A stretch of DNA of 64,000 nt from positions 248,001 through 312,000 of the forward strand of contig JBOEHK010000001.1 in NCBI GenBank assembly GCA_050633885.1, written 5' to 3'. The DNA is from JAWSVE01 sp050633885 (GTDB lineage Bacteria; Pseudomonadota; Gammaproteobacteria; Pseudomonadales; Cellvibrionaceae). How positions within the stretch are numbered: the stretch's first letter is position 1; each line of letters starts with the position of its first letter. Made by a program: the position numbers and the translations under genes. The notes under the pieces are model-generated. The model did no database searches and was not told the origin of the DNA. It saw only the letters and a list, made by a program, of their open reading frames with translations. Positions 54,215 through 62,934 of the stretch are shown here, piece by piece.

Positions 54215-55690
54215 ATGCTACGTATTGCTCAGGAAGCACTTACCTTCGACGATGTTCTACTCGTTCCTGGTCATTCCGAGGTTATCGGTAGGGATGTATC
54301 CCTGAAAACCAAGATAACTCGCGATATTTATTTGAACATTCCTCTCGTGTCCGCTGCTATGGATACCGTGACTGAATCGCGCCTCGCCATTGCCATTGCC
54401 CAAGAAGGCGGTATTGGCATCATCCACAAAAGCATGACGGTGGAAGAGCAAGCCATGGAAGTGCGGGCCGTTAAAAAGTTTGAAGCGGGCGTTGTTAAAG
54501 ATCCCATCACGATTGATGCTAACGCGACCATTCAAGACCTCGTTGCCTTGACCAAGTTTAATAATATCTCTGGTGTTCCCGTTCTTGAAAATGGTGATTT
54601 AGTCGGAATCGTGACTGGTCGGGATGTTCGTTTTGAAACGAATTTGAAAGCCAGTGTTGCCAGCATCATGACGCCGAAAGAAAAGCTCGTGACAGCTCAA
54701 GAGGGTGCCGGTTCTGATGAGGTTCGTGGCCTATTACATAAGCATCGAATCGAAAAAGTATTAGTCGTCAACGATGAGTTTGAATTACGTGGTTTGATTA
54801 CTGTAAAAGATATTAACAAGGCAGAAAAATTTCCAAACGCCTGTAAAGATCCAGAAGGACGTTTACGTGTTGGCGCCTCCGTTGGAACAAGTCCTGATAC
54901 GGATGATCGAGTCGCCGCGTTAGTAAAAGCGGGAGTTGATGTCATTGTTGTTGATACTGCTCATGGCCATTCCAAAAATGTGATTGAGCGTGTTAGAAAA
55001 ATAAAAACTGACTTCCCTGATGTGCAAGTGATTGGTGGAAATATTGCGACTGCCGAAGCAGCAAAAGCGCTCGTTGAAGCGGGTGCTGATGGTGTCAAAG
55101 TCGGTATTGGTCCTGGATCAATATGCACAACACGTATTGTTAGTGGTGTGGGTGTTCCTCAAATTAGCGCTGTTGCGAATGCAGTAGAAGCATTAAAAGG
55201 AACGGGCGTTCCTGTGATTGCTGATGGTGGTATTCGTTATTCAGGTGATATCGCAAAAGCAATTGTTGCTGGAGCGAGCAGTGTGATGATGGGTTCAATG
55301 TTTGCCGGTACAGAAGAGGCACCCGGTGAAGTCGAACTCTATCAGGGACGGACGTATAAAAGTTACCGAGGAATGGGCTCGTTAGGTGCGATGGCTAAAA
55401 ACCAAGGTTCCTCTGATCGATATTTTCAGGATATTAAATCCGGTACTGAAAAATTAGTGCCAGAAGGTATTGAAGGGCGAGTACCTTATAAAGGCCCTCT
55501 CACGGTTATCGTTCATCAAATGATGGGTGGCTTACGGTCTTCTATGGGTTACACCGGTTCAAAAGATATAGAAACAATGCGAACTGTTCCCGAATTTGTA
55601 CGCGTGACCTCTGCAGGAATGGGGGAGTCACATGTTCACGATGTGCAAATTACAAAAGAAGCGCCTAATTATCCAATTTCTGGCCGGTAA
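54215..55690 (+). CDS. guaB: Inosine-5'-monophosphate dehydrogenase
   Basis: 491 residues. GuaB oxidises IMP to XMP with NAD, the controlling step of GMP synthesis. The TIM barrel starts with LTFDDVLLVPGHSEVIG, two CBS domains lie at about 95-205 (VKDPITIDANATIQDLV; IMTPKEKLVTAQEGAG), the catalytic cysteine is in GPGSICTTRIVSGVGVP near 304, and the flap has RYFQDIKSGTEKLVPEG. The start is unambiguous, with a strong AAGGAGG. guaA follows after a terminator and 120 bases, so the pair is adjacent but partly uncoupled. Confidence 0.98.
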   Translation: MLRIAQEALTFDDVLLVPGHSEVIGRDVSLKTKITRDIYLNIPLVSAAMDTVTESRLAIAIAQEGGIGIIHKSMTVEEQAMEVRAVKKFEAGVVKDPITIDANATIQDLVALTKFNNISGVPVLENGDLVGIVTGRDVRFETNLKASVASIMTPKEKLVTAQEGAGSDEVRGLLHKHRIEKVLVVNDEFELRGLITVKDINKAEKFPNACKDPEGRLRVGASVGTSPDTDDRVAALVKAGVDVIVVDTAHGHSKNVIERVRKIKTDFPDVQVIGGNIATAEAAKALVEAGADGVKVGIGPGSICTTRIVSGVGVPQISAVANAVEALKGTGVPVIADGGIRYSGDIAKAIVAGASSVMMGSMFAGTEEAPGEVELYQGRTYKSYRGMGSLGAMAKNQGSSDRYFQDIKSGTEKLVPEGIEGRVPYKGPLTVIVHQMMGGLRSSMGYTGSKDIETMRTVPEFVRVTSAGMGESHVHDVQITKEAPNYPISGR

Positions 55691-55716
55691 TCTATTGAGT
55701 TATTCAGTTGAAAATG

Positions 55717-55745
55717 AAACGGGGTTTTAAACGCCCCGTTTTTTA
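55717..55745 (+). terminator. Rho-independent terminator of guaB
   Basis: AAACGGGG (55717-55724) pairs with CCCCGTTT (55734-55741) around TTTTAAACG and continues with T residues to 55744. guaA would then need its own promoter or read-through. Confidence 0.88.
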
Positions 55746-55809
55746 TTTCAACTTCTGGTTCCTGAGTATTTATTTTTATTTTTTATTGGTTATTTAAGTA
55801 GTTAACACT

Positions 55810-57390
55810 ATGACACAAGATATTCATTCTCATTCGATATTAATTTTAGATTTTGGCTCCCAGTACACGCAGTTAATTGCTAGGCGTATTCGAGAGATTG
55901 GTGTGTATTCTGAGATTCGTGCATTTGATGTTTCTGATGAAGACATAAAAGCGTTTAATCCCAACGGCATTATTTTAGCGGGCGGCCCTGAGTCTGTAAC
56001 AGAAGGTGTCGCTTCGCCAAGAGCACCTGAAGCTGTTTTCTCATTAGGTGTTCCAGTATTGGGGATTTGCTATGGGATGCAAACCATGGCCGAGCAATTA
56101 GGTGGCAAGGTACAAACATCCAATCAGCGTGAATTTGGATATGCACAAGTGCTCATCGAAAATATGTCTTCGTTAATAAAAGATGTAAAAGATCATGTGA
56201 ATGGAGATGGACAAGCCTTACTTGATGTTTGGATGAGTCATGGTGATAAAGTGTCGCAAGTACCTAATGGTTTTGTTGTCACAGCGTCTACGGATAGCTG
56301 TCCTATTGCTGCTATGGCCAATGAAGAACACCATTTTTACGGCGTTCAGTTTCATCCCGAAGTGACACATACCACTCAAGGTATGCGGATTTACGAACAT
56401 TTTATTATTGATATTTGCGGTTGTGAGAAAAACTGGACAGCAGCGAATATTGTTGAAGACGCGATTGCGAATGTTAAAAAGCAAGTGGGTAGCGACCATG
56501 TTTTGCTGGGATTGTCTGGCGGTGTTGATTCCTCTGTCGTCGCGGCGCTTTTACATAAGGCGATTGGGAAACAGTTGACCTGTGTGTTTGTGGATAATGG
56601 TCTGCTTCGTAAAGATGAAGGCGATCAAGTCATGGACATGTTTGCAAAAAATATGGGCGTAAAAGTTATCCGAGCTAACGCTCAAGATCAATTTTTAAAT
56701 AAATTGGCGGGTGTAGAGGATCCTGAACAAAAAAGAAAGATTATTGGTAACACGTTTATTGACGTGTTTGATGAAGAATCTTCTAAAATTGATAATGTAA
56801 AATGGCTGGCACAAGGTACCATTTACCCCGATGTGATTGAATCCGCTGCGGCAAAAACCGGTAAAGCACATGTGATTAAGTCACATCATAATGTTGGCGG
56901 TTTACCCGATGATATGGAATTAAAGTTAGTCGAACCACTTCGCGAATTATTTAAAGATGAAGTGAGAAAAATCGGTTTGGAGTTGGGTTTGCCTTACGAT
57001 ATGGTTTACCGACACCCTTTTCCTGGCCCAGGTCTAGGCGTTCGAATTCTAGGTGAAGTGAAAAAAGAATATGCTGATATTCTCAGAGAAGCTGACGCGA
57101 TTTTTCTAGAAGAATTACATAAAGCCGATTGGTATCAAAAAACGAGTCAGGCTTTTGCAGTTTTTATACCGCAAAAATCGGTCGGCGTCGTCGGTGATGC
57201 TCGCCGATACGCTTGGGTTATTGCATTACGTGCTGTTGAAACCATTGATTTTATGACAGCACGATGGGCCCACCTTCCTTATGAATTATTAGAAAAGGTA
57301 TCGAATAGAATTATTAACGAAATCGAAGGCGTGTCGCGCGTCACTTATGATGTTTCCAGTAAGCCACCTGCAACGATTGAATGGGAATAG
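55810..57390 (+). CDS. guaA: GMP synthase (glutamine-hydrolysing)
   Basis: 526 residues. GuaA converts XMP to GMP using glutamine and ATP. The N-terminal class I amidotransferase has the nucleophile in LGICYGMQTMAEQLGG (Cys near 88) and the His-Glu pair in GVQFHPEVTHT; the ATP pyrophosphatase domain has the PP-loop GLSGGVDSSVVAALLHKAIG near 233-252; the C-terminal dimerisation domain ends in TYDVSSKPPATIEWE, the invariant family ending. The pathway partner GuaB is encoded just upstream. Confidence 0.98.
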   Translation: MTQDIHSHSILILDFGSQYTQLIARRIREIGVYSEIRAFDVSDEDIKAFNPNGIILAGGPESVTEGVASPRAPEAVFSLGVPVLGICYGMQTMAEQLGGKVQTSNQREFGYAQVLIENMSSLIKDVKDHVNGDGQALLDVWMSHGDKVSQVPNGFVVTASTDSCPIAAMANEEHHFYGVQFHPEVTHTTQGMRIYEHFIIDICGCEKNWTAANIVEDAIANVKKQVGSDHVLLGLSGGVDSSVVAALLHKAIGKQLTCVFVDNGLLRKDEGDQVMDMFAKNMGVKVIRANAQDQFLNKLAGVEDPEQKRKIIGNTFIDVFDEESSKIDNVKWLAQGTIYPDVIESAAAKTGKAHVIKSHHNVGGLPDDMELKLVEPLRELFKDEVRKIGLELGLPYDMVYRHPFPGPGLGVRILGEVKKEYADILREADAIFLEELHKADWYQKTSQAFAVFIPQKSVGVVGDARRYAWVIALRAVETIDFMTARWAHLPYELLEKVSNRIINEIEGVSRVTYDVSSKPPATIEWE

Positions 57391-57636
57391 TTTTTTGATG
57401 CGTTCTGTTTTAGCGCTTAACACTTAATTTTTATTTTTTTGCAGACTCTTTAACAACATTAACTCGATCGAGTTCACATTCGCTTAAGATAAACACAGTT
57501 ATTATTTGATTTGTATTAACGTTTAATGTTGATTGTGTTTGTTACTCGAACAAGTTGAATTTAGTAACAATCATAGAATGAAACCTGAACTAGAGAAAAT
57601 TATGAATTGTCAGGTATTATTTTAACAATGATGAAT

Positions 57637-57674
57637 GTTGATGTATGAGAGTTGATGTATAAGTGTTGATGTAG
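57637..57674 (+). repeat. Three tandem 14-bp repeats (GTTGATGTAT core) upstream of the FHA gene
   Basis: GTTGATGTATGAGA (57637), GTTGATGTATAAGT (57651) and GTTGATGTAG (57665) follow head to tail at 14-base spacing and end 25 bases before the FHA start. The 308-base gap after guaA (57391-57698) holds nothing else recognisable. Confidence 0.75.
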
Positions 57675-57698
57675 GGATAGGGATGAGGGCGGCGAAAA

Positions 57699-58094
57699 AT
57701 GGCACTGTTGATTCATGTGATTGATGGGGAAGAAGTTGATCGTTTTGATATTAATGAAAACGGTTTCACACTGGGGCGTCTCGATAAAAATTATATCCAA
57801 ATTATTGATGATACAGTGAGTGGCACTCATGCACTGATATCAATAGACCTCAATTCCTACTGTCGAAGTCAAAAAGAATATTATCTCGAAGATTTGAACA
57901 GCACTAATGGCACTTTTGTCAATGGTAAACAAGTGTCTGGTGCAGTGCGTTTAAAAGATGGGGATTTAATTCGTGTCGCTTGGTGTGATTTTATTTTTGC
58001 TGATCAGCTCGCTAGTCAACAGATAGAAGAAAGTCCCAACACTGATTTATTGTTCAATGAGTTAACAAAAGCACCTCCACTCTTAGCCCTTTAA
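57699..58094 (+). CDS. FHA-domain protein
   Basis: 131 residues consisting of one forkhead-associated domain. FTLGRLDKNYIQIIDDTVSG is at 28-47 and the phosphothreonine-binding residues fit the pattern G-R, S-G-T-H and DLNSTNGTFVNG near 66-77. FHA domains bind phosphothreonine peptides and act in kinase signalling or type VI secretion. No kinase, phosphatase or secretion gene is nearby, so the partner is unknown. Alternative starts are not apparent; the ribosome binding site GGGATGAGGGC is moderate. Confidence 0.9.
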   Translation: MALLIHVIDGEEVDRFDINENGFTLGRLDKNYIQIIDDTVSGTHALISIDLNSYCRSQKEYYLEDLNSTNGTFVNGKQVSGAVRLKDGDLIRVAWCDFIFADQLASQQIEESPNTDLLFNELTKAPPLLAL

Positions 58095-58117
58095 CGCTAT
58101 TATTCTTTTAAAGCGTT
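58093..58117 (+). terminator. Weak hairpin after the FHA gene
   Basis: AACGCT (58093-58098) and AGCGTT (58112-58117) are complementary around 13 bases and CTTGTTTT follows. The remaining 388 bases up to the next start (58118-58505) contain no recognisable gene; a TATAAA-like sequence near 58448 may belong to the next promoter. Confidence 0.35.
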
Positions 58118-58505
58118 CTTGTTTTAACTTGCTACCATTTTTGTACTTTAGTCGCTCGTACCACTGAAAAAACTTGAAGATTGACTAACCTTTTTCACTG
58201 TCATGGCAGTATATTTATAATCCCTCATAATATAATTTGAGGTGCTTTTCTCGTCTACCTCCTTGATCTTGTTGCTAAAAAACACCGCTTCCTGTTCTTT
58301 ATTTGTTTGCAAAGATTACTAACTGTCTGCATTTGTAAAGATGGGTAATAGGCGTAGCTCGCTAGTTTCACTAAGGTTTAATCTTCGTCCGTTTGATGAA
58401 GCGTTCATCGTATATTTAGACACTTTCTGCTGCTTTTTCGTATCTTGTATAAAGTTTAGTTGACGGTGTTTTTAAATGACTTAATCGTTATTGGGGTTTT
58501 GCAAT

Positions 58506-60221
58506 ATGAGAATTTTAATGGGCAAATTATTAGGGGTTATCGGAGCGTCATTGTTCCTTTCTTCTTTTTCTATAACAAGTTCTGCTGCATCAGTTCGAGT
58601 AGGTGATTTTGCATTGATAGACGATGCTGGCAAGATTCATCAATTAAGTCGCTACCGTCATAAAAAAGCGGTTGTCCTTTTATCTCAAGCTCAGTCATGT
58701 GAGACGTCTGAATTTTCTGGAAAAAAAGTATTAGAGGAGTTCACTCAATTAAAGAATCAGTGGGAACCCAAAGAAATTGCTTTCTTAGTGATGGATTCTT
58801 CAGGTGCGAACATGTCAGATCAAAGATCTGGGCAAATTACTCCAGTTCTTTTAGACGAAAGTCAGCTGGTCGCAGAGACGTTGTCTATTACTAAAGTAGG
58901 TGAAGTGGTTGTTCTCGATCCTGAGAATTTTAATTTACTGTATCGAGGTCCTGTTAACGGTTCGATAAAAACGGCTTTGCAGGATGTGGAAAATAATAAA
59001 ACAGCCGAGTCAATGATTGAATCTTCAAAGGGATGCAATATTCAATTTGCATCTCGAAACAAAGATAAAAAGCATACACCTGACTATGCAGCGGATATAG
59101 CACCCATTATTAAAGAAAATTGTGCTGAGTGCCATCGAGCGGGTGGTATTGGTCCTTTTGCAATGGACAGTTATATGATGTTGAAGGGATGGTCTCCGAT
59201 GATAAGGGAGACACTGCTTACGAAGCGTATGCCGCCAACTCAAGTTGACCCCAATGTTGGGCATTTTAATAACGCTCGATACATTTCTAACAAAGACTTG
59301 CAGACTTTGGTTCATTGGATTGATGCGGGGTCTCCCAAAGGGGATATCCAATCGGATCCTTTAGTGGGTTTAGAATGGCCAGATATTCGTGATTGGCAAT
59401 TAGGTGAGCCGGATTATATTGTTAAAGCGCCGAAACATGAAATTCCAGCAACAGGTGTTATTGATTATATTAATAAAGATATTGAATTGACTTTTGACGA
59501 AGACAAATGGGTCAAAGCGGTTCAGTTTATTCCTGGTGACCCCGGTGTACTCCATCATCTGCTCACGTATGTTACTGGGCCTCAGGAAGATTTCGATGGT
59601 GGAGAAGGCGGCAATAATTCTATAGCTCGGCGTTTTCTAGAAGGGTATGCACCAGGTAAAATTGATTCGATGACTTTTCCTGAAGACACTGGTGTGTTTA
59701 TTCCCAAAGGTCACAAGCTTTCCATGCAGTTTCACTACACAACCAATGGTAAAGCGACATCTGATGAGACAATATTAGGATTGTATTTCCATGATAAGCC
59801 ACCAAAATTTGAATACTTAAATAGATCTGTCTCAGGACGTTTTAAAGTCCCTCCTCATTCTATTGAGCATAAAGCTAATGCAGAATATGTATTCGAGGAA
59901 GATGTTGTTGTTCATGGGCTAAGGGCGCATATGCATTTTCGGGGCCGATACATGCGTTTTACTGCGGAATTTCCAGATGGTACTAAAAAGGATTTATTGA
60001 ATGTGCCTAATTATAGCTATGCTTGGCAGCCAACTTATCAGTTAGACGAGCCGGTAAATTTACCAGCGGGAACAAAGGTTCATGTGACGGGCGCGTTTGA
60101 TAACTCTGAGTTTAATCCGGCAAATCCTGATCCGAGTAAAGAATTAACATTTGGATTGCAAAGCTGGGATGAAATGTTTATTGGGTATTGGTCTTATCAT
60201 TCGGCTAAGCCAGCGAATTAA
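58506..60221 (+). CDS. Exported redoxin / cytochrome c / copper type II monooxygenase-like fusion protein
   Basis: 571 residues from the ATG at 58506 (GGGG nine bases upstream); TTG 58491 and ATG 58518 are alternatives. A signal peptide ends near residue 28 (TSSAAS). Residues about 30-165 resemble an AhpC/thioredoxin-like redoxin with a single cysteine (AQSCETSEF). A heme-binding C-A-E-C-H is at 206-210, with PFAMDSY and KRMPP after it, as in cytochrome c domains preceding such enzymes. Residues about 300-565 resemble the copper type II, ascorbate-dependent monooxygenase fold: His350-His351, His410, His475-x-His477 and Met557 reproduce the order and approximate spacing of the two copper sites of peptidylglycine alpha-hydroxylating monooxygenase. 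The protein probably works in the periplasm and may hydroxylate an unknown substrate with electrons from its own heme. A strong terminator makes it monocistronic. Confidence 0.83.
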   Translation: MRILMGKLLGVIGASLFLSSFSITSSAASVRVGDFALIDDAGKIHQLSRYRHKKAVVLLSQAQSCETSEFSGKKVLEEFTQLKNQWEPKEIAFLVMDSSGANMSDQRSGQITPVLLDESQLVAETLSITKVGEVVVLDPENFNLLYRGPVNGSIKTALQDVENNKTAESMIESSKGCNIQFASRNKDKKHTPDYAADIAPIIKENCAECHRAGGIGPFAMDSYMMLKGWSPMIRETLLTKRMPPTQVDPNVGHFNNARYISNKDLQTLVHWIDAGSPKGDIQSDPLVGLEWPDIRDWQLGEPDYIVKAPKHEIPATGVIDYINKDIELTFDEDKWVKAVQFIPGDPGVLHHLLTYVTGPQEDFDGGEGGNNSIARRFLEGYAPGKIDSMTFPEDTGVFIPKGHKLSMQFHYTTNGKATSDETILGLYFHDKPPKFEYLNRSVSGRFKVPPHSIEHKANAEYVFEEDVVVHGLRAHMHFRGRYMRFTAEFPDGTKKDLLNVPNYSYAWQPTYQLDEPVNLPAGTKVHVTGAFDNSEFNPANPDPSKELTFGLQSWDEMFIGYWSYHSAKPAN

Positions 60222-60237
60222 TACTCAGAGTTAAAAT

Positions 60238-60270
60238 AAAAAACGGGATCAGAAATGATCCCGTTTTTTT
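60238..60270 (+). terminator. Rho-independent terminator of the redoxin/cytochrome/copper protein gene
   Basis: AAACGGGATCA (60241-60251) pairs with TGATCCCGTTT (60256-60266) around a GAAA tetraloop, and T residues continue to 60270. The A run on the left also makes it work for the convergent transporter gene. Confidence 0.95.
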
Positions 60271-60312
60271 TATTATTAAACTTTTAAATGAAAAGCCTTG
60301 AAAAACAATTGA

Positions 60313-61221
60313 TTAATCAGAGATGTCCGGCTCGAAAAAAAGCCACATGGTATTCGGAAATTTTTGTTTAAATTCGGACTCTACCCGATTAATTGATTCG
60401 ATCATTCCTTGTTCTGTTCCAGTCGTTTTCATTTTTGCTTTTACAGCGACTAAAATGTCATTGCCCATTTGCATAGTGAGTAAATTAAAAATACTGTCTA
60501 TTTCTTCGCGAGCGTTAAGCCATTCATTCATTTGTTTTCGTTCCAGTGGATCAGCACTTTGACCGATTAGCAGTGAGCGTACTTCGTTACCGATAAGAAC
60601 GGCGATAATTAACAGTAAAACGCCAATCACTAGAGTACCAATGGCATCGTAAATAGGATTACCTGTGACGAGTGCAATACTAATTGCGCAGAGTGCGAAA
60701 ACCAAACCTGCAAGAGCTGCTAAATCCTCTCCAAAGACAACCAGTAATTCACTTTGGCGGCTTTCTCGAAACCATTTCCAGTAAGATCGACCTTGAAGTA
60801 CCTTATTGACTTCGCGTAAGCATCCCCACATTGAAATACCTTCAGCAACAATAGCAAAGATTAATACGCCGATGGCAATCCAAGGACTTTTCAACGGTTC
60901 AGGATGGTTAAATTTATGCCAGCCTTCGTACAGTGAAAATAAACCGCCTAAGCTGAATAAAATAATCGCAACGATGAAAGACCAAAAATAAATCGATTTC
61001 CCATGCCCAAGTGGGTAGTCTTCCGATGGTGGTCTTTTAGCTTTTTTGAGGCCAAGAATTAAGAGGGCTTGATTACCTGCATCTGCAAATGAATGAATAG
61101 ATTCAGCTAGCATCGCTCCTGAACCTGTAATGACTGCCGCTACCATTTTGGCGACAGCAATAGCGCTATTTGCGCAAAGCGCAAATAAAATACTTTTTAA
61201 TGAGTCGGCTCCGTGTGACAT
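60313..61221 (-). CDS. Cation diffusion facilitator family transporter (SLC30A9/ZnT9-like)
   Basis: 302 residues with six membrane helices in the first 215 residues and a small cytosolic C-terminal domain. The helix-2 motif SIHSFADAGNQALL gives the HxxxD metal site near 42-46; the helix-5 counterpart reads FGEDLAALAGL, the pattern of the ZnT9-like branch rather than the classical HxxxD of zinc exporters. KMKTTGTEQGMIESINRVE marks the dimerisation domain. It probably exports a divalent metal in exchange for protons, but the ZnT9-like branch has less certain substrates. AGAGGTG precedes the ATG. Confidence 0.9.
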   Translation of the reverse strand: MSHGADSLKSILFALCANSAIAVAKMVAAVITGSGAMLAESIHSFADAGNQALLILGLKKAKRPPSEDYPLGHGKSIYFWSFIVAIILFSLGGLFSLYEGWHKFNHPEPLKSPWIAIGVLIFAIVAEGISMWGCLREVNKVLQGRSYWKWFRESRQSELLVVFGEDLAALAGLVFALCAISIALVTGNPIYDAIGTLVIGVLLLIIAVLIGNEVRSLLIGQSADPLERKQMNEWLNAREEIDSIFNLLTMQMGNDILVAVKAKMKTTGTEQGMIESINRVESEFKQKFPNTMWLFFEPDISD

Positions 61222-61291
61222 AACACCTCTTTATTTATCAAGTGAAAAAATTTTAACCGTATATATTAAATGATTTTATTGAATGCTAAGG

Positions 61292-62776
61292 CTAACGTTT
61301 TCCAATAATAGAACCTAAAACACCACGAATAATCTGCCGCCCGAGGTTACTGCCAATCGATCTAGCGGCACTTTTTGCCATAGCTTCAAAAACACCTTGT
61401 CGTTTACGCCCAGAGCTTGGTTTATTTTTACTTTTTTCTAATTTCATTTTTTCTTCGGCGGCAGCTAACGCTTCTTTATCTTCTAATTTTTGTTCAGCTT
61501 TTTTCTTTAGCATTTCGTAAGCAGACTCTCTATCCAGTAAGTCATCATAACGGCCTTTGTAGGGTGAACGTGAAAATACCTCTGACCTTTCTTCGGCTGT
61601 TAGCGGTCCCATTCTAGATTCGGGTGGAGACATAAGTGTACGCTCTACGACCGTAGGAGATCCATCAGGTTTCAATACGGAAACTAATGCTTCGCCTACA
61701 CCAAGTTGAGTAATGGCTGTTTCAGTTGAAAATTCAGGGTTAGCTCTAAATGTTTGAGCAGCCACTCGAACTGCTTTTTGATCACGAGGAGTGAAAGCTC
61801 TTAACGCGTGCTGAACTCGATTGCCGAGTTGTCCTAATACATCATCCGGTATATCGGCTGGGCTTTGTGAAATAAAATAGATGCCCACGCCTTTCGAGCG
61901 AATTAATCGAACGACTTGTTCTATTTTCTCGACGAGTACTTTGGGAGCGCTATCAAACAGTAAGTGCGCTTCATCAAAAAAGAAAACCATTTTGGGTTTA
62001 TCAGCATCGCCAACTTCGGGTAACTCTTCAAATAACTCAGAGACAAGCCATAATAAAAACAACGCATATAATCGTGGTTGGCGAATTAATAGCGTGGCGT
62101 CCAAAATATTAATAACGCCATTGCCGCTAAAATCGGTCTTGATTAAATCTTGTAACTCGATGGCTGGTTCTCCAAAAAATGTTTCACCGCCTTGTTCTTC
62201 TAGCATCAACAATCGCCGCTGAATGGCATTGAGGCTTGCCGAGCTGATACTACCAAACTCCATTTCTAATGTTTTTCTTTCGAGTTTCATCCAGTTAATA
62301 ACGGCTTGTAAATCTTTCAAGTCTAAAATCAGCATGCCGTTTTCGTCAGCTATTTTGAGTGCCGTATATAGCAATCCTGTTTGGTTATCATTGAGGTCTA
62401 AGGCACTGGCAAGCAACAGGGGGCCAAACTCAGAAATTGTTGAGCGAATAGCGTGGCCTTTTTTAGCGTATAAATCCCAAAAAACGGTTGGGTATGCCCG
62501 TTGCTGATAACCTTCAATGTTTATTTTCTCGATACGTTCGTCAATTTTTTTGTGCGGCTTGCCCGATGTTGCGATACCAGAAAGATCACCTTTTACATCA
62601 GCCATGAATACGGGGACGCCAGCTTTTGAAAAGCCTTCTGCCAGAATTTGTAATGTAACCGTTTTTCCCGTTCCGGTGGCTCCGGCAATGAGACCATGCC
62701 TGTTTGCCATGGGTAAGTGTAGGCGGACTTGTTTTCCGTCACTTCCACCAAGAAGAAGAGTATTGTCTGTCGTCAT
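61292..62776 (-). CDS. yjgR: HerA/FtsK-like ATPase of the DUF853 (YjgR) family
   Basis: 494 residues, cytosolic. Walker A is IAGATGTGKTVTLQILAEGF near 30-49 and Walker B VFFFDEAHLLFDSAP near 264-278, with QSPADIPDDVLGQLGNRVQHALR as the sensor region. A Lys/Glu-rich helix near 420-460 precedes the C-terminal AARSIGSNLGRQIIRGVLGS, which is conserved in YjgR. The family forms hexameric DNA-translocase-like rings, but its cell role is unknown. The gene stands alone; its upstream gap to the SDR gene is about 160 bases. Confidence 0.93.
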   Translation of the reverse strand: MTTDNTLLLGGSDGKQVRLHLPMANRHGLIAGATGTGKTVTLQILAEGFSKAGVPVFMADVKGDLSGIATSGKPHKKIDERIEKINIEGYQQRAYPTVFWDLYAKKGHAIRSTISEFGPLLLASALDLNDNQTGLLYTALKIADENGMLILDLKDLQAVINWMKLERKTLEMEFGSISSASLNAIQRRLLMLEEQGGETFFGEPAIELQDLIKTDFSGNGVINILDATLLIRQPRLYALFLLWLVSELFEELPEVGDADKPKMVFFFDEAHLLFDSAPKVLVEKIEQVVRLIRSKGVGIYFISQSPADIPDDVLGQLGNRVQHALRAFTPRDQKAVRVAAQTFRANPEFSTETAITQLGVGEALVSVLKPDGSPTVVERTLMSPPESRMGPLTAEERSEVFSRSPYKGRYDDLLDRESAYEMLKKKAEQKLEDKEALAAAEEKMKLEKSKNKPSSGRKRQGVFEAMAKSAARSIGSNLGRQIIRGVLGSIIGKR

Positions 62777-62934
62777 GAGTCTGATTACCTAATGGTTGAG
62801 AGTGATAAATCTTAAATTACGTTTATTTTTATTGAGAGAGCTAAAGGATGCCTATCCTACTAAACTAGCTTACTGATTATTATCAGTTTTAATAGTGGTA
62901 GAGGCAAAAAATGACAATTGTTGAAAACCTCTAA

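Noticed and set aside
54257..54945. Several open frames antisense to guaB
   Set aside because: They are mirror frames of a strongly conserved gene, without starts or binding sites of their own.
57391..57636. Terminator after guaA
   Set aside because: Short T runs occur but no convincing stem precedes them.
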